Of a stretch of DNA of 43,643 nucleotides, positions 35,313 through 43,643 are shown one piece after another; position 1 is the stretch's first letter; each line of letters starts with the position of its first letter. Under the pieces are notes generated by a model that was not told the DNA's origin, ran no database searches, and saw only the letters and a list, made by a program, of their open reading frames with translations. The DNA lies in the NCBI GenBank assembly GCA_021810145.1, contig JAJZJL010000023.1:1-43643 (forward strand). Direction: 5' to 3'. The stretch is from Planctomycetota bacterium (GTDB lineage: Bacteria > Planctomycetota > Phycisphaerae > WQYP01). The translations under genes and the position numbers were made by a program.

Positions 35313-36191
35313 ATGTCTTCCAAACGTCTTGCATTTCCTCTGGGTGTTCACGGTTCCTTCTTGGGGGCTAGCATAATCGCTGGAGCAACGCTGGCTTTAC
35401 TCGGAACGACGGGGAGTGCAGCCTTGGCCGGTGTTATCTACCAAGATAGCTTTGGCCGCACTGGTGGATTAAATGGCTCTATGCCTACTATTGATGCGGG
35501 TGGCTTCGGCGGAACGGCGAATGCCAAGTGGGCAGCTCTCCTCTTCGGTACGAACTCCCCCGATACGGGTTGGACGACAAGCACTGTTAACGGGGGACAA
35601 CTGACGTACTCGGGGGCAACCAACGGGGCTCACGAAATGGCCTTGCTTCCCTTTACACCAGAACCCGGTCAAATTTACCAGCTCCAGGTCACGGCCGTAG
35701 TTAATGATTTTGGATCGTCCAGTAGCAACTGGATAGGACTGCAATTCCTCAATGTTAGTGATGGGGCCTACGGTGCCACCGGGCCGGCAATGATTTACCG
35801 GGTGTATGGTGGCGGGGCCGGCTTTCCGAACGGAATCGGAGGCAGTGGAAGTGTTGCCGGTTCGCCGGGCGGGGGGAGCACGACAAACACCTCAGACAAG
35901 GTTGTGCTTACGGAGGTGCTGAACACTGTGGGTGCCACGTGGACGGCGGCGTTCTCTTGGAAGGATATGACGAACCCCGCGCTCAGCGTGATCACCTCTC
36001 CATCGAACGTGAATATGTCACCAACTGGTGATTTGAGCGTCAATATGGTCGGAATTGGGTTTGCACCGCCCATCGGAGGAACCATGACCAACTTCAGCTT
36101 GGTCACCGTTCCAGAACCGGCCGGGCTGGGGCTGATCACGGGTGCCATTGCCCTAGGGCTGTTGCTGATCCATCGCCGCCGTTCGGTGTGA
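35313..36191 (+). CDS. PEP-CTERM sorting-domain protein
   Basis: This 292-residue exported protein has a long signal peptide (GSFLGASIIAGATLALLG), a Gly/Ser/Thr-rich beta-type body with DSFGRTGGLNG near its start and many aromatic-containing strands, and a classic PEP-CTERM tail: VPEP, a hydrophobic helix and RRR. It should be cut and attached to the envelope or released by an exosortase encoded elsewhere. The body resembles lectin- or jellyroll-like domains often seen in such proteins, but no ligand can be named. The ATG at 35313 is fixed by AGGAG 7 nt upstream; an upstream in-frame start at 35214 would place the signal peptide internally. It is the first gene after the consensus promoter. 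Confidence 0.83.
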   Translation: MSSKRLAFPLGVHGSFLGASIIAGATLALLGTTGSAALAGVIYQDSFGRTGGLNGSMPTIDAGGFGGTANAKWAALLFGTNSPDTGWTTSTVNGGQLTYSGATNGAHEMALLPFTPEPGQIYQLQVTAVVNDFGSSSSNWIGLQFLNVSDGAYGATGPAMIYRVYGGGAGFPNGIGGSGSVAGSPGGGSTTNTSDKVVLTEVLNTVGATWTAAFSWKDMTNPALSVITSPSNVNMSPTGDLSVNMVGIGFAPPIGGTMTNFSLVTVPEPAGLGLITGAIALGLLLIHRRRSV

Positions 36192-36335
36192 TTGCTATGT
36201 CATTGGCTCCACAGCACCGTTTTAGCTCGGATATGTGTGGCTTGCGCGCGGAAAATTTCTGCCGTGGGCGGCCCGTCGCTGTGGAGGTTTGCTTCGTGGT
36301 TCCTCAATAAGCGGGTAGTTCTCATGGGATGTCGC

Positions 36336-37895
36336 ATGAAAATCAACGATGCATTTAACTCACTTATCGTTCGGTCGGCTGCAGCAACGATTTTCGCCAC
36401 TGGCTTGGCTGCGGGCGTGTCATCGGCACGTGGAGCCGGTGGCGATGTCACAATTTCAAACGGTGGTCTCTCGGTCACGTTTAACCTCGCCTGGGGTGCG
36501 GCAGTGGTCGGAATATCCAACCGGAATGTGGATAACGGACTGAATATCGTCGACGCACACGACGTGGGCCGCCTATTACAGGAGGACCAATTTCTTTACC
36601 AATACGTTGACGGAAGCCAGCAGCTGATGGTAAACCCGGTACAGGCCGGGGCCTCCGGGGGATACCCTTATTACCAACATCCAAATGGGAGTTCCTTTCC
36701 GGAAATTGGGAGTCCAGTGGTTCGTTGGTCAGCAAACGCAAATCAATTCAATGCGGTCATAGCACCATTGGATTATAACGCAGGCACTCCTACCGCGTGG
36801 GATTATGTTGAGAGCGTGGAGATCACTCCTCAAGGGGTCGCAAATTTTAGTTACACGTGCTACAGCCACCAATCGGAGGCGTACCTTATGGGGACGGAAA
36901 TACCCACGCTTTATACGGACCGCACCGATGCCTTCATGTATCCCACGTCAAACGGTTCGGTACATACCATCGCTGGCTCTCCAATTTGGCCGCAGCCGGC
37001 AATCACGTCATATGGGTGGATTGCCAATATTGATCGCCAAGATAATCTCGGCGTATTTTACACGACGCCGGTGGGTTTTCCAGAGGTTTTCGGCACATTC
37101 CCAGATGCTAGCGTCCTTGGCACAGGCGCGGCCCAACTTCCGTTGGGGAAGACAAAGGTGTCGCCGGTGCTCATCGCCCGCCCCAGCGAGGTTTTTTCAA
37201 ACGAGTTTTCCGTTTTGGTCGCCACCCAGCAATTAGGGCCGGCCCTGATCTCCCAGCAGGAACCTGCCAAGTTCGCCACTACTGCCAGTACGATCACCAA
37301 CGGAGTGTTCTCCGCGAACGCGGCGGCGTACGGCGCGCCGCCGGGGTACTCCTCGGTTGGGGGCAACCCCGTTAATCCAACCGCTTGGATCACATATGGA
37401 AACAGTGGTGTCAACGGCCCCGATACGGGGTTTTATGGTAGCGACAGCTATGAGCCGTTTGCACCGAGCAGTCCAGCAGGTGTAGGCGATTTTGCCTTCA
37501 TGCAGTGGCGGGGAGCCTTCATTGCCCAGGCAGTAGGCACCGTCGCTGGGCAGTCCTATACGCTGACTTTTGATGCGGCGGCGCGCAGTGGCGATTCATC
37601 GGCCGTGCTGGAGGTGATTCTGACGAATGCGACCAAAGGTAGCCAGATAGTCACCCTGAAGCCAACCATAACCGATACGGGTTTCATCCCTTTTTTCCTC
37701 AATTTCACTGCGGCTTCAGGATCGAGCAATATTGAGTTTCTCAATAATAGCCCAGCGGGAGTAGATGATACGGTTGACGTATCAAATGTATCATTGGTTG
37801 CAGTGTCGGATCCGGCAACGCTGGGGCTGCTCGCTAGCGGTGGATTGGCACTGTTGCTTGCTGGCCGTAGGCCAGCAAGCATGGCGGCCCCATAA
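36336..37895 (+). CDS. Large PEP-CTERM-type secreted protein
   Basis: This protein of about 519 residues has a signal peptide (MKINDAFNSLIVRSAAATIF and on) and an N-terminal domain of about 300 residues with no family I recognise (SNGGLSVTFNLAWGAAVVGI). A galactose-binding-like domain follows (about 325-480, with ITNGVFSA, WITYG, AQAVGTVAGQSYTLTFDAA and FLNFTAAS). The C-terminus is a PEP-CTERM-like tail in which the motif is SDPATLGLL, with the helix ending in GRR. The binding-type domain suggests a surface polysaccharide-binding or -modifying role. ATG 36324 is an alternative start, and a long upstream extension to 36192 is not supported. A 12-bp hairpin lies in the last codons. Confidence 0.75.
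   Translation: MKINDAFNSLIVRSAAATIFATGLAAGVSSARGAGGDVTISNGGLSVTFNLAWGAAVVGISNRNVDNGLNIVDAHDVGRLLQEDQFLYQYVDGSQQLMVNPVQAGASGGYPYYQHPNGSSFPEIGSPVVRWSANANQFNAVIAPLDYNAGTPTAWDYVESVEITPQGVANFSYTCYSHQSEAYLMGTEIPTLYTDRTDAFMYPTSNGSVHTIAGSPIWPQPAITSYGWIANIDRQDNLGVFYTTPVGFPEVFGTFPDASVLGTGAAQLPLGKTKVSPVLIARPSEVFSNEFSVLVATQQLGPALISQQEPAKFATTASTITNGVFSANAAAYGAPPGYSSVGGNPVNPTAWITYGNSGVNGPDTGFYGSDSYEPFAPSSPAGVGDFAFMQWRGAFIAQAVGTVAGQSYTLTFDAAARSGDSSAVLEVILTNATKGSQIVTLKPTITDTGFIPFFLNFTAASGSSNIEFLNNSPAGVDDTVDVSNVSLVAVSDPATLGLLASGGLALLLAGRRPASMAAP
37855..37881. other. Perfect 12-bp stem hairpin at the 3' end of a CDS
   Basis: TGCTTGCTGGCC and its complement GGCCAGCAAGCA are separated by GTA. The hairpin covers codons for the end of the sorting helix and the Arg pair, and ends 12 bases before the stop codon. 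It could stabilise the transcript end or attenuate read-through to the prepilin-like gene. Confidence 0.7.
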
Positions 37896-38021
37896 CACGA
37901 GGTTGGCGGTAGGGAGCATTCCGAGCGTCCGCATGCTTTCACCGCCTTGGACATCGTATTGAGGACGCGGTGTAAATATATTTTACTGGCACGGGTTTGC
38001 GCCCATTTTTGGAGAATCGGT

Positions 38022-39017
38022 ATGAATACTAATTGTGTTGTCCATCCACATCGTAGCCAAGCAGATGGCTTTACCATCGTCGAGTTACTTGTAGTGATCA
38101 GCATCATCGCTCTACTCATATCGCTGCTACTGCCAGCCTTGGCAAGAGCGAAGGAAGACGCCTTGAGCACCGTTTGTTTGGCAAACCTTCGGTCACAAGG
38201 GCAAATGTTAGCTGAATATGAATCGACCTTCGAAGATGCTATTCCCTATGCCGACGATAACGGGATAGCCGGTGGCGGCGATTTCTACGGGCAAAATTCT
38301 TGGGACTCGCTCCTGTTCTGTTATATCCACAACATTGATTCGTATAATCTCGACGAGGCATGGTATGGCATCCCGAGTACAATCAGCCCTTCGCAGCTAA
38401 GTTCCCTTACCAAGAAATTCGCCAACACGTTTATCTGTCCCGGCTCTATCTTGCCAGTGCATTACCATCATCCGGGGAGTCCCAACAACGTATTTGCGCC
38501 GGCCGAGATTACAACTTACGCATGCAATCCAAATTTCTTCATGGCTTACCTTCCGCCAGGTGGATTTCCGGGTTGGACCGGGAGTGGACCGCAATCAACG
38601 ACTTTCAAGGATTCAGATGTTGTCGACCCCAGCCAGAAGGTCGCGATCGGCGACGCCAACCAATGGCAGCCAACAGGGGGCGACGGCTTGGCGGAATTCT
38701 ATTGGTGGCAGAACATGTGGAATGGACGAGACTGGCCTGTTAACGATATGGTTTCGTCGCAAGGCATGGCTCCTGGGTGGAACACGAATGACGACTATCC
38801 GAATTCCGGCCCGCAAGACGGTATGCGATATCGGCACGAGCAGACATCAGCCAGCAATGGCTCCGCCAATGCGGTATTTTTCGATGGTCATGCCGCAAGC
38901 ATTCCCGATAACCAAGTTCCCCCGTCGCTACCGGGCCAAATCAACATTTCCGGGGAGAGCGGATTGAGGGTATTGAATATCATCAACCCATCGTTGCCGA
39001 GCAACGTAGTACAGTAA
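38022..39017 (+). CDS. Prepilin-like protein (DUF1559 type)
   Basis: This 331-residue protein begins with a type IV prepilin signal: a short basic leader, cleavage site DG-FTIVELLVVIS and a hydrophobic helix (residues about 17-40), then a large globular domain. The C-terminal NGSANAVFFDGH corresponds to the H-x9-DG motif of planctomycete DUF1559 proteins, with Ser at the His position. Such proteins are thought to be processed by prepilin peptidase and exposed on the surface as pseudopilins. The ATG at 38022 has GGAG 7 nt upstream, while the frame extends upstream without support. It lies 126 bp after the PEP-CTERM gene and 100 bp before a glycosidase-like gene, so it is probably co-transcribed. 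Confidence 0.82.
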   Translation: MNTNCVVHPHRSQADGFTIVELLVVISIIALLISLLLPALARAKEDALSTVCLANLRSQGQMLAEYESTFEDAIPYADDNGIAGGGDFYGQNSWDSLLFCYIHNIDSYNLDEAWYGIPSTISPSQLSSLTKKFANTFICPGSILPVHYHHPGSPNNVFAPAEITTYACNPNFFMAYLPPGGFPGWTGSGPQSTTFKDSDVVDPSQKVAIGDANQWQPTGGDGLAEFYWWQNMWNGRDWPVNDMVSSQGMAPGWNTNDDYPNSGPQDGMRYRHEQTSASNGSANAVFFDGHAASIPDNQVPPSLPGQINISGESGLRVLNIINPSLPSNVVQ

Positions 39018-39117
39018 TCCGGCCCGAACTGTGCCGTGAATTTTGTCGCAAAGGAAAATATTCAAACCAAATATCCACCTTCGCCGGGCGATCCCCATGA
39101 GAAAAGGAAAATAGCTA

Positions 39118-41094
39118 ATGAACAAAGACTCTAGTTTAAAATGGCGATTCGGTCGCAGGGATTTTGTGAAAGGCTTGGTCGGCGTAGTGGCAATACCCTC
39201 GCTGCCCGGCCATTTTGGTGACGGCGCAGAAGAAGTCTTTGAAACACCATTCTATCAAATTGCGCTGTCCCGGAAGGCACCTCTATTCCGCAATTTCTGC
39301 GTTGATTCATTAGGCGGCCGAAAGGTGGCCCGAAAATTATTAATTCCCGAACGCTGGGAAACCGGCCCGGCGTATAAGACCACGCTCTCTGCTCAACGGA
39401 TTGCATACCGGGCAAGTGGTCAAAGCGATCTCACACCGCCGCTTTGGGAATTCGAGTTTAGTAGGCAAGCATTGCGCATGCGGTCACACTATGTCAGCGG
39501 ATTTGTTCAACCGCCTCTGGTGCTTAATTTCAACCAGCTCGCCAATCACGCTACACTTCTTGGGCGTATGCCGGTGGCACCGCTTGCGCCGTTCTCAACC
39601 ATCCCCAGCAATGGCTGGGCTGCCAGCCGCCCTGCGGCTCCGCAAATTATGTCGCTGCCCTGTGTACTGCATTTGCCCGACTTGGGATCGGTCCGCATTA
39701 CAGGTGGGCACGCAGGAATGAGCCTAGGTTACGATGCGCTTCGGAGTGATTTTGGTGGGACGGCCGCCCAACCTTATGTCAAAATCAGCTTTCCCCCTGC
39801 AGATGCTAAGGTGCCAATGGTTGAGTATACGCTTGAAGTTGTCGCCATCTATCCGGCCACCAAGGGTATTACTACCAATCCACTCTACGATGGATTTCGC
39901 CGGAATTTCTTGAACATTTTTCAAATAAATCCGCGATTGCGGACCTTGGCAAATAATTCGTCAAGCGATCCCTGCGCATTTACAGTTTATATGTGCGCGG
40001 AGATGGCGGCACGCGGGCCGACACTTTCGCCGGGTTTAAACTGTCTGGACATCGTAAGATGGACGTTGGATCGGTATCTATCCGGAATGAAGGCTTATGG
40101 TGAGGTCGGCTACAACGACGCTTGGGAAGGCACCGACCGACCTGCATGGGGTTCCCCTCACGATACGCTTGACTCACGACCATCACTGCTTATCGCCGCT
40201 GGCACCTACATTAACGGCGCAAACGATTTACCTTGGGCCCGTCAACATTGGCCGCAGCTTTTGATCTGGATGCGCAAGATGCTGGCCACTGATACCAATG
40301 GCAACGGCCTAATCAAGTACTTCTTCTCCGGGGACGCGGGTGCCTTTACGCGATACCGCACTCCGCCCCGGCCTGCTAATTGGTGGGACACCATAGGCTT
40401 CGGCTACGAGGATGCCTATTCAAATGCCTTGGCGTACCGCGCCTGCATCCTCATGTCGCAAGTGGCCTTAAAGATTGGGAAGACCCGCGCATCTGCCGAG
40501 TTTTCGCGGCATGCGGCTCGACTAAAGCAGTCCTACGCCGCAACGTTTCTAAACGAGAAGACGGGGCTTCTGGGGGGATGGCGTGACGCCGCCGGAATGC
40601 TGCACGACTATTGCTTTACATTCGTGCAGGGCGTCGCGGTTACATACGACCTGTTAGAGCCTGCCACGGCCCAGAGCGTCATGGCCGCTCTGCTCAGGAA
40701 GATTCAGGATGTCGGCTACGTCAACTTTCAATATGGGCTGCCTGGCAATTTGATTCCCATACGGCAAGACGATTACTTTCCGACGCTGCGCCGTTGGGGG
40801 TATCCGTCCAAAGCCGATGGTGCGGATACCTTCCAGATTTACGAGAACGGTGGTGCCACAGCTGCTTTCACGTATTTTACGCTCAAGGCTCTCTATAAGT
40901 TGGGGCGGCGCGAGGATGCCCGCAAAATTTTGTATCCGATGCTTCGAAGTTTTGCCCTGGGGGACTTTCAAGGGCTGTGCAGAGATGGTATGTCAAAAGA
41001 TTGGAAAAGCTGGACGGGCAAATGCTGGGGCTATGAAGGCTTTTTGGCCGACGGTTATCTGGCACTCTTGGCGGTTCTAGATGACGTAGTGTAG
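39118..41094 (+). CDS. Six-hairpin glycosidase-like secreted protein
   Basis: This 658-residue protein starts with a Tat-type signal (FGRRDFVKGLVGVVAIPSLPG). The first 270 residues are beta-rich; the C-terminal 370 look like an (alpha/alpha)6 barrel: WDTIGFGYEDAYSNALAYRA, then AARLKQSYAATFLNEKTG, then IYENGGATAAFTYFTLKALY. This two-part layout is shared by several glycoside hydrolase families (for example GH63-, GH78- and GH116-like enzymes). I cannot assign the family or identify the catalytic acids, so the substrate stays open. The ATG at 39118 has AAGGA 9 nt upstream. Tat export implies folding in the cytoplasm before secretion. Confidence 0.72.
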   Translation: MNKDSSLKWRFGRRDFVKGLVGVVAIPSLPGHFGDGAEEVFETPFYQIALSRKAPLFRNFCVDSLGGRKVARKLLIPERWETGPAYKTTLSAQRIAYRASGQSDLTPPLWEFEFSRQALRMRSHYVSGFVQPPLVLNFNQLANHATLLGRMPVAPLAPFSTIPSNGWAASRPAAPQIMSLPCVLHLPDLGSVRITGGHAGMSLGYDALRSDFGGTAAQPYVKISFPPADAKVPMVEYTLEVVAIYPATKGITTNPLYDGFRRNFLNIFQINPRLRTLANNSSSDPCAFTVYMCAEMAARGPTLSPGLNCLDIVRWTLDRYLSGMKAYGEVGYNDAWEGTDRPAWGSPHDTLDSRPSLLIAAGTYINGANDLPWARQHWPQLLIWMRKMLATDTNGNGLIKYFFSGDAGAFTRYRTPPRPANWWDTIGFGYEDAYSNALAYRACILMSQVALKIGKTRASAEFSRHAARLKQSYAATFLNEKTGLLGGWRDAAGMLHDYCFTFVQGVAVTYDLLEPATAQSVMAALLRKIQDVGYVNFQYGLPGNLIPIRQDDYFPTLRRWGYPSKADGADTFQIYENGGATAAFTYFTLKALYKLGRREDARKILYPMLRSFALGDFQGLCRDGMSKDWKSWTGKCWGYEGFLADGYLALLAVLDDVV

Positions 41095-41325
41095 GTGCAT
41101 TTGCCTGTCCCCGCCCCGGCGGGATCCCAGCCAGGGCCGGAAGGGCGGCGCCGGCTTTTCCCATACTTAGGCACCGTAAACGCTTGGGCGATAAAGAGAC
41201 CGAAAAACTTTGTGCAATCGCCCGATTTTTCACTGCTAAGGCACCAATCGGGGCAGCGCACGCGAAGCGTCGCCAAATTGGACATTGATGCCCGAATCCT
41301 ACCTTGTTTCTTGAGGAGTTCAGCT

Positions 41326-42654
41326 ATGGGTGATCGGCAGGAGTTACGAGTAGAAAAGGAAGCGGTCCAAAATTGGTTGCTCGGACGACGAACATTTCTC
41401 CTATCCTCAGTGGCTGCCGTGCCACTGCTTCCACGGCGGACACTTCGGCCCGCTGCCCCGAACTTGGGGAAAAGTGTACGATTTAGGCAAGATCGCTTCT
41501 GCATTAGCTTCTGGGTGGATCCTCCGGCCAACGCGCGTATGGAGGAGCACTATGCGCAACTCGCGGAAGCGAATTTCACGGTGGCGATGGGCGGATTCGG
41601 AGCAAGGACGCCAAAGACTGACCGGCACCAACTTAATCTATGTGAGAAATATGGGTTGAAAGCGTTGGTGTATTTACAAGGCTATGAGCTAGGGGCGCTG
41701 CACGGAGCCACAGAAATTGGCGAGATTAAGCGGGCTGATAGCTTCCACAATCACCCCGCCTGCTGGGGCTACATGCTCAAGGACGAACCCAATGCCGGCC
41801 AATTCCCCAATCTTCGATATATGGTTAGTCACTTGCGAGTGAATAGGCCGGGTAAGTTGGGGTTTATAAACCTGCTCCCCGCATACGCCACCGTTACACA
41901 GTTGGGTGCACGCACCTACGAGGAGTATGTTCGCCGATTCGTCGGAGAAGTGGACCCCGATGTGCTGTGTATGGACTACTATCCGATGATGGAACCCCAT
42001 AGGGACACCCGGGACGGTTATTGTGCGAATCTCGCCGTCCTGCGCAAATACGCACTCCGGCAAAACATTCCATTCTGGAATTTCTTCAACGCCATGGCCT
42101 TTGGACCGCATAGGTGTCCCACCGAATCTCAGATGCGCTGGCAGATATATACCTCCTTGGCTTATGGCGCGAAAGGGGTACTCTATTTCTGTTACTGGAC
42201 ACCGACTGGCCTTCCTCGCGGCGGCAACGCCCTGATCAGCGCTGCTGGACATCCCACACGTCGCTACGGCGAAGCTAGCAGAATCAACGCCAGATTGAAA
42301 AATCTTGGGCCGATATTAATGCAGTTGACCAGTGAAAAGGTGTATCGCGTGGCACCCAATGCGAACCCGGCGACGGTATTGCAAAACTCGCCGATCAGAA
42401 GTTTGACGCCGGGCGAGTATTTGATTGGCGTATTCAAACACGCGGATGGCAGAACTGCAGTTTTGTTGAATAATTACAGTTACTGTTTCACGGCGCGGCC
42501 GACTGTAAGATTCCTAGCTCCCGTCGGAAATATTGTGGAGGTAGACCCGGATACTGGACATGAAATACCTGTTGTGGCTAAGAGATCGGGTGCCCCGGGA
42601 GTGCAACTGTCACTTGGATCGGCCGAGGGAAGGCTATTTTTGATGCGTTCATAA
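41326..42654 (+). CDS. TIM-barrel glycosidase-like secreted protein
   Basis: This 442-residue protein has a twin-Arg signal (GRRTFLLSSVAAVPLL) and a barrel-type domain: WVDPPANARMEEHYAQLAE, then the segment HPACWGYMLKDEPNAGQF with an acidic DEP motif, then DPDVLCMDYYPMM and AYGAKGVLYFCYWTP. The C-terminus is a small beta domain (AVLLNNYSYCF). The pattern resembles GH42-like or other clan A beta-glycosidases; the family assignment is tentative. The ATG at 41326 has GAGGAG 7 nt upstream, and an upstream frame to 41095 is GC-rich and unsupported. It follows the six-hairpin protein by 231 bp, and the two may attack the same glycan. Confidence 0.68.
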   Translation: MGDRQELRVEKEAVQNWLLGRRTFLLSSVAAVPLLPRRTLRPAAPNLGKSVRFRQDRFCISFWVDPPANARMEEHYAQLAEANFTVAMGGFGARTPKTDRHQLNLCEKYGLKALVYLQGYELGALHGATEIGEIKRADSFHNHPACWGYMLKDEPNAGQFPNLRYMVSHLRVNRPGKLGFINLLPAYATVTQLGARTYEEYVRRFVGEVDPDVLCMDYYPMMEPHRDTRDGYCANLAVLRKYALRQNIPFWNFFNAMAFGPHRCPTESQMRWQIYTSLAYGAKGVLYFCYWTPTGLPRGGNALISAAGHPTRRYGEASRINARLKNLGPILMQLTSEKVYRVAPNANPATVLQNSPIRSLTPGEYLIGVFKHADGRTAVLLNNYSYCFTARPTVRFLAPVGNIVEVDPDTGHEIPVVAKRSGAPGVQLSLGSAEGRLFLMRS

Positions 42655-43049
42655 GCCGTGGATGGACCGATGACTTCGGCGAGGAAGATTGATGCCAATG
42701 AGGCTATTTCGTTTGGCTTCGCGCCAGGAAGATTGCGAATTGCGGTTGCGCACCGACCTTTTTTTACTTACTGCGGATACTGACGGTGCACCTGATGATA
42801 CGTATTGCCAGCAAAGAGCGCCGACCTCCATCAGCGTCCACAGACACGAGTGTACCGCCACAATCTGAAGCGAGTATGACTGATCTGATCATCGCTACTC
42901 CGCGCTATCAATCGCGGGGCAGTACCCGAATCTAGACCTTTTGTGAGGAGTAACCGGGCGGCGAGCCATGCGCCAAGCCGCACATCTCGACAAGATATCC
43001 CGCATCTCGTGCCCGGCGAGAGGCGAGCGTAGCGAGGAGTTCAGTGGTA
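42655..43049. other. Intergenic region upstream of the sugar porter
   Basis: No gene is seen. A 34-codon frame from 42969 overlaps the porter start but lacks a well-spaced ribosome binding site. CTGATCTGATCATCG near 42882 is a short repeat with a GATC core. No clear promoter was found. Confidence 0.4.
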
Positions 43050-43643
43050 ATGAGTACAGAACGAGTCAGTGATGAGGAGTCTACCCGCCATCGGTACAAC
43101 CGGATGCTGCTGCTGGTTGCCGGTCTCGGCGGATTGCTGTATGGCGTGGATGTAGGCATTATTGCCGGGGCTTTGCCGTATCTGCAGGCGACATCGGGTC
43201 TGAATCCCGGGCAGATATCGATCATTGTGGCCGCCGTTCTGCTTGGCAGCGTTATTGCCACACTTTTTGCGGGCGTCCTGGCCGACGCACTGGGGCGTAA
43301 AACACTGATGATTATCAGCGGCCTGCTGTTTGTCGCCAGCATTCCCATCATTGCCATGTCGCACGGCTATACCCCCCTGCTGCTGGGCCGGCTTTTACAG
43401 GGTATCAGTGCCGGCTTTATTGGCGTTGTCGTACCGCTTTATCTCGCGGAATGTCTCACGCCGGCGAGCCGGGGGCGAGGCACCGCGATTTTTCAATGGT
43501 TGTTGACACTTGGTATTATGCTGGCCGCCGCTATCGCCATGTATTTCAGTTATCGCGTCGCCGCCGTGAAGAAGCTGCATAATGCCGCGGAGTTGTTTGC
43601 CATGAAAGATATGGCATGGCGCAGCATTTTCTGGACCACGATG
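43050..43643 (+). CDS. Sugar porter, MFS family (partial, 3' end missing)
   Basis: The first 198 codons are present, and the frame stays open to the window end. Features of the MFS sugar porter family are GGLLYGVDVGIIAGALPYLQ in the first helix, the loop LADALGRKT between helices 2 and 3 (the family D-R-GRR/K motif), and GRLLQGISAGFIGVVVPLYLAE in helix 4. The protein should be a proton-coupled or facilitated monosaccharide transporter of the inner membrane. An unusually long loop (YRVAAVKKLHNAAELFAMKD) precedes helix 6, where related porters have a short one. The ATG at 43050 has GAGGAG 10 nt upstream. It is placed to import sugars released by the two glycosidase-like proteins. Confidence 0.85.
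   Translation, partial: MSTERVSDEESTRHRYNRMLLLVAGLGGLLYGVDVGIIAGALPYLQATSGLNPGQISIIVAAVLLGSVIATLFAGVLADALGRKTLMIISGLLFVASIPIIAMSHGYTPLLLGRLLQGISAGFIGVVVPLYLAECLTPASRGRGTAIFQWLLTLGIMLAAAIAMYFSYRVAAVKKLHNAAELFAMKDMAWRSIFWTTM

Noticed and set aside
41095..41325. Upstream extension of the TIM-barrel glycosidase-like gene
   Set aside because: It would bury the Tat signal internally; GAGGAG fixes the start at 41326.
42969..43073. 34-codon frame overlapping the sugar porter start
   Set aside because: The nearest GAGGAG is about 20 nt upstream of its ATG, and the translation is not protein-like; it could be a leader peptide but nothing supports that.

Overview
This window looks like a chromosomal piece of a planctomycete, most likely class Phycisphaerae. 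The case rests on gene content: three secreted proteins with PEP-CTERM-type C-termini, a prepilin-like protein of the DUF1559 kind common in planctomycetes, Tat-exported glycosidase-like proteins, a two-partner secretion pair and a multi-pass membrane protein of a type I associate with Phycisphaerae. This is inference from families; no rRNA or other marker is present.

Layout. 1-537 is a gene-free mosaic of short tandem repeats and GC palindromes. 538-10759 is mostly housekeeping: an ArfB-like ribosome rescue factor, an M42 aminopeptidase coupled to a membrane protein, a two-gene DUF488 cassette, NAD kinase, a PhoB/PhoR-like two-component pair and MurA. 10813-17736 (minus strand) is a two-partner secretion operon, with the transporter TpsB first and then a 1,596-residue Gly-rich exoprotein TpsA, behind a good sigma-70 promoter. 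17737-18547 is a second repeat-rich spacer. 18548-26662 holds RNase E/G with a long N-terminal disordered extension, a choice-of-anchor A PEP-CTERM protein, an acyl-CoA dehydrogenase that may be leaderless, an AlaC-like aminotransferase and a SurA/PrsA-like foldase.

From tRNA-Ser(GCU) at 27171 to about 33280 lies an accessory stretch: a PD-(D/E)XK nuclease-like protein, a DUF1697/YdeI-like pair, a transposase relic, a stand-alone OLD-family ATPase/TOPRIM nuclease and a third repeat mosaic. This looks like a tRNA-linked island with two defence-type nucleases that are not obviously partners.

From 33281 to the end is a probable carbohydrate-use and surface locus, all on the plus strand: a ROK repressor, an AT-rich control region with a 14-bp palindrome just upstream of a TTGACA-N16-TATAAT promoter, a structured leader, two PEP-CTERM proteins, a prepilin-like protein, a six-hairpin glycosidase-like protein, a TIM-barrel glycosidase-like protein and a sugar porter cut by the window end. 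A plausible reading is that ROK senses a sugar and controls secretion of surface-sorted proteins and glycosidases, with the porter taking up the product. The substrate cannot be told from sequence.

The observations least explained by standard annotation are the 7-bp and 9-bp tandem repeat/palindrome mosaics that recur in three intergenic regions, including a 53-bp near-identical inverted copy at 209-261 and 17851-17903.
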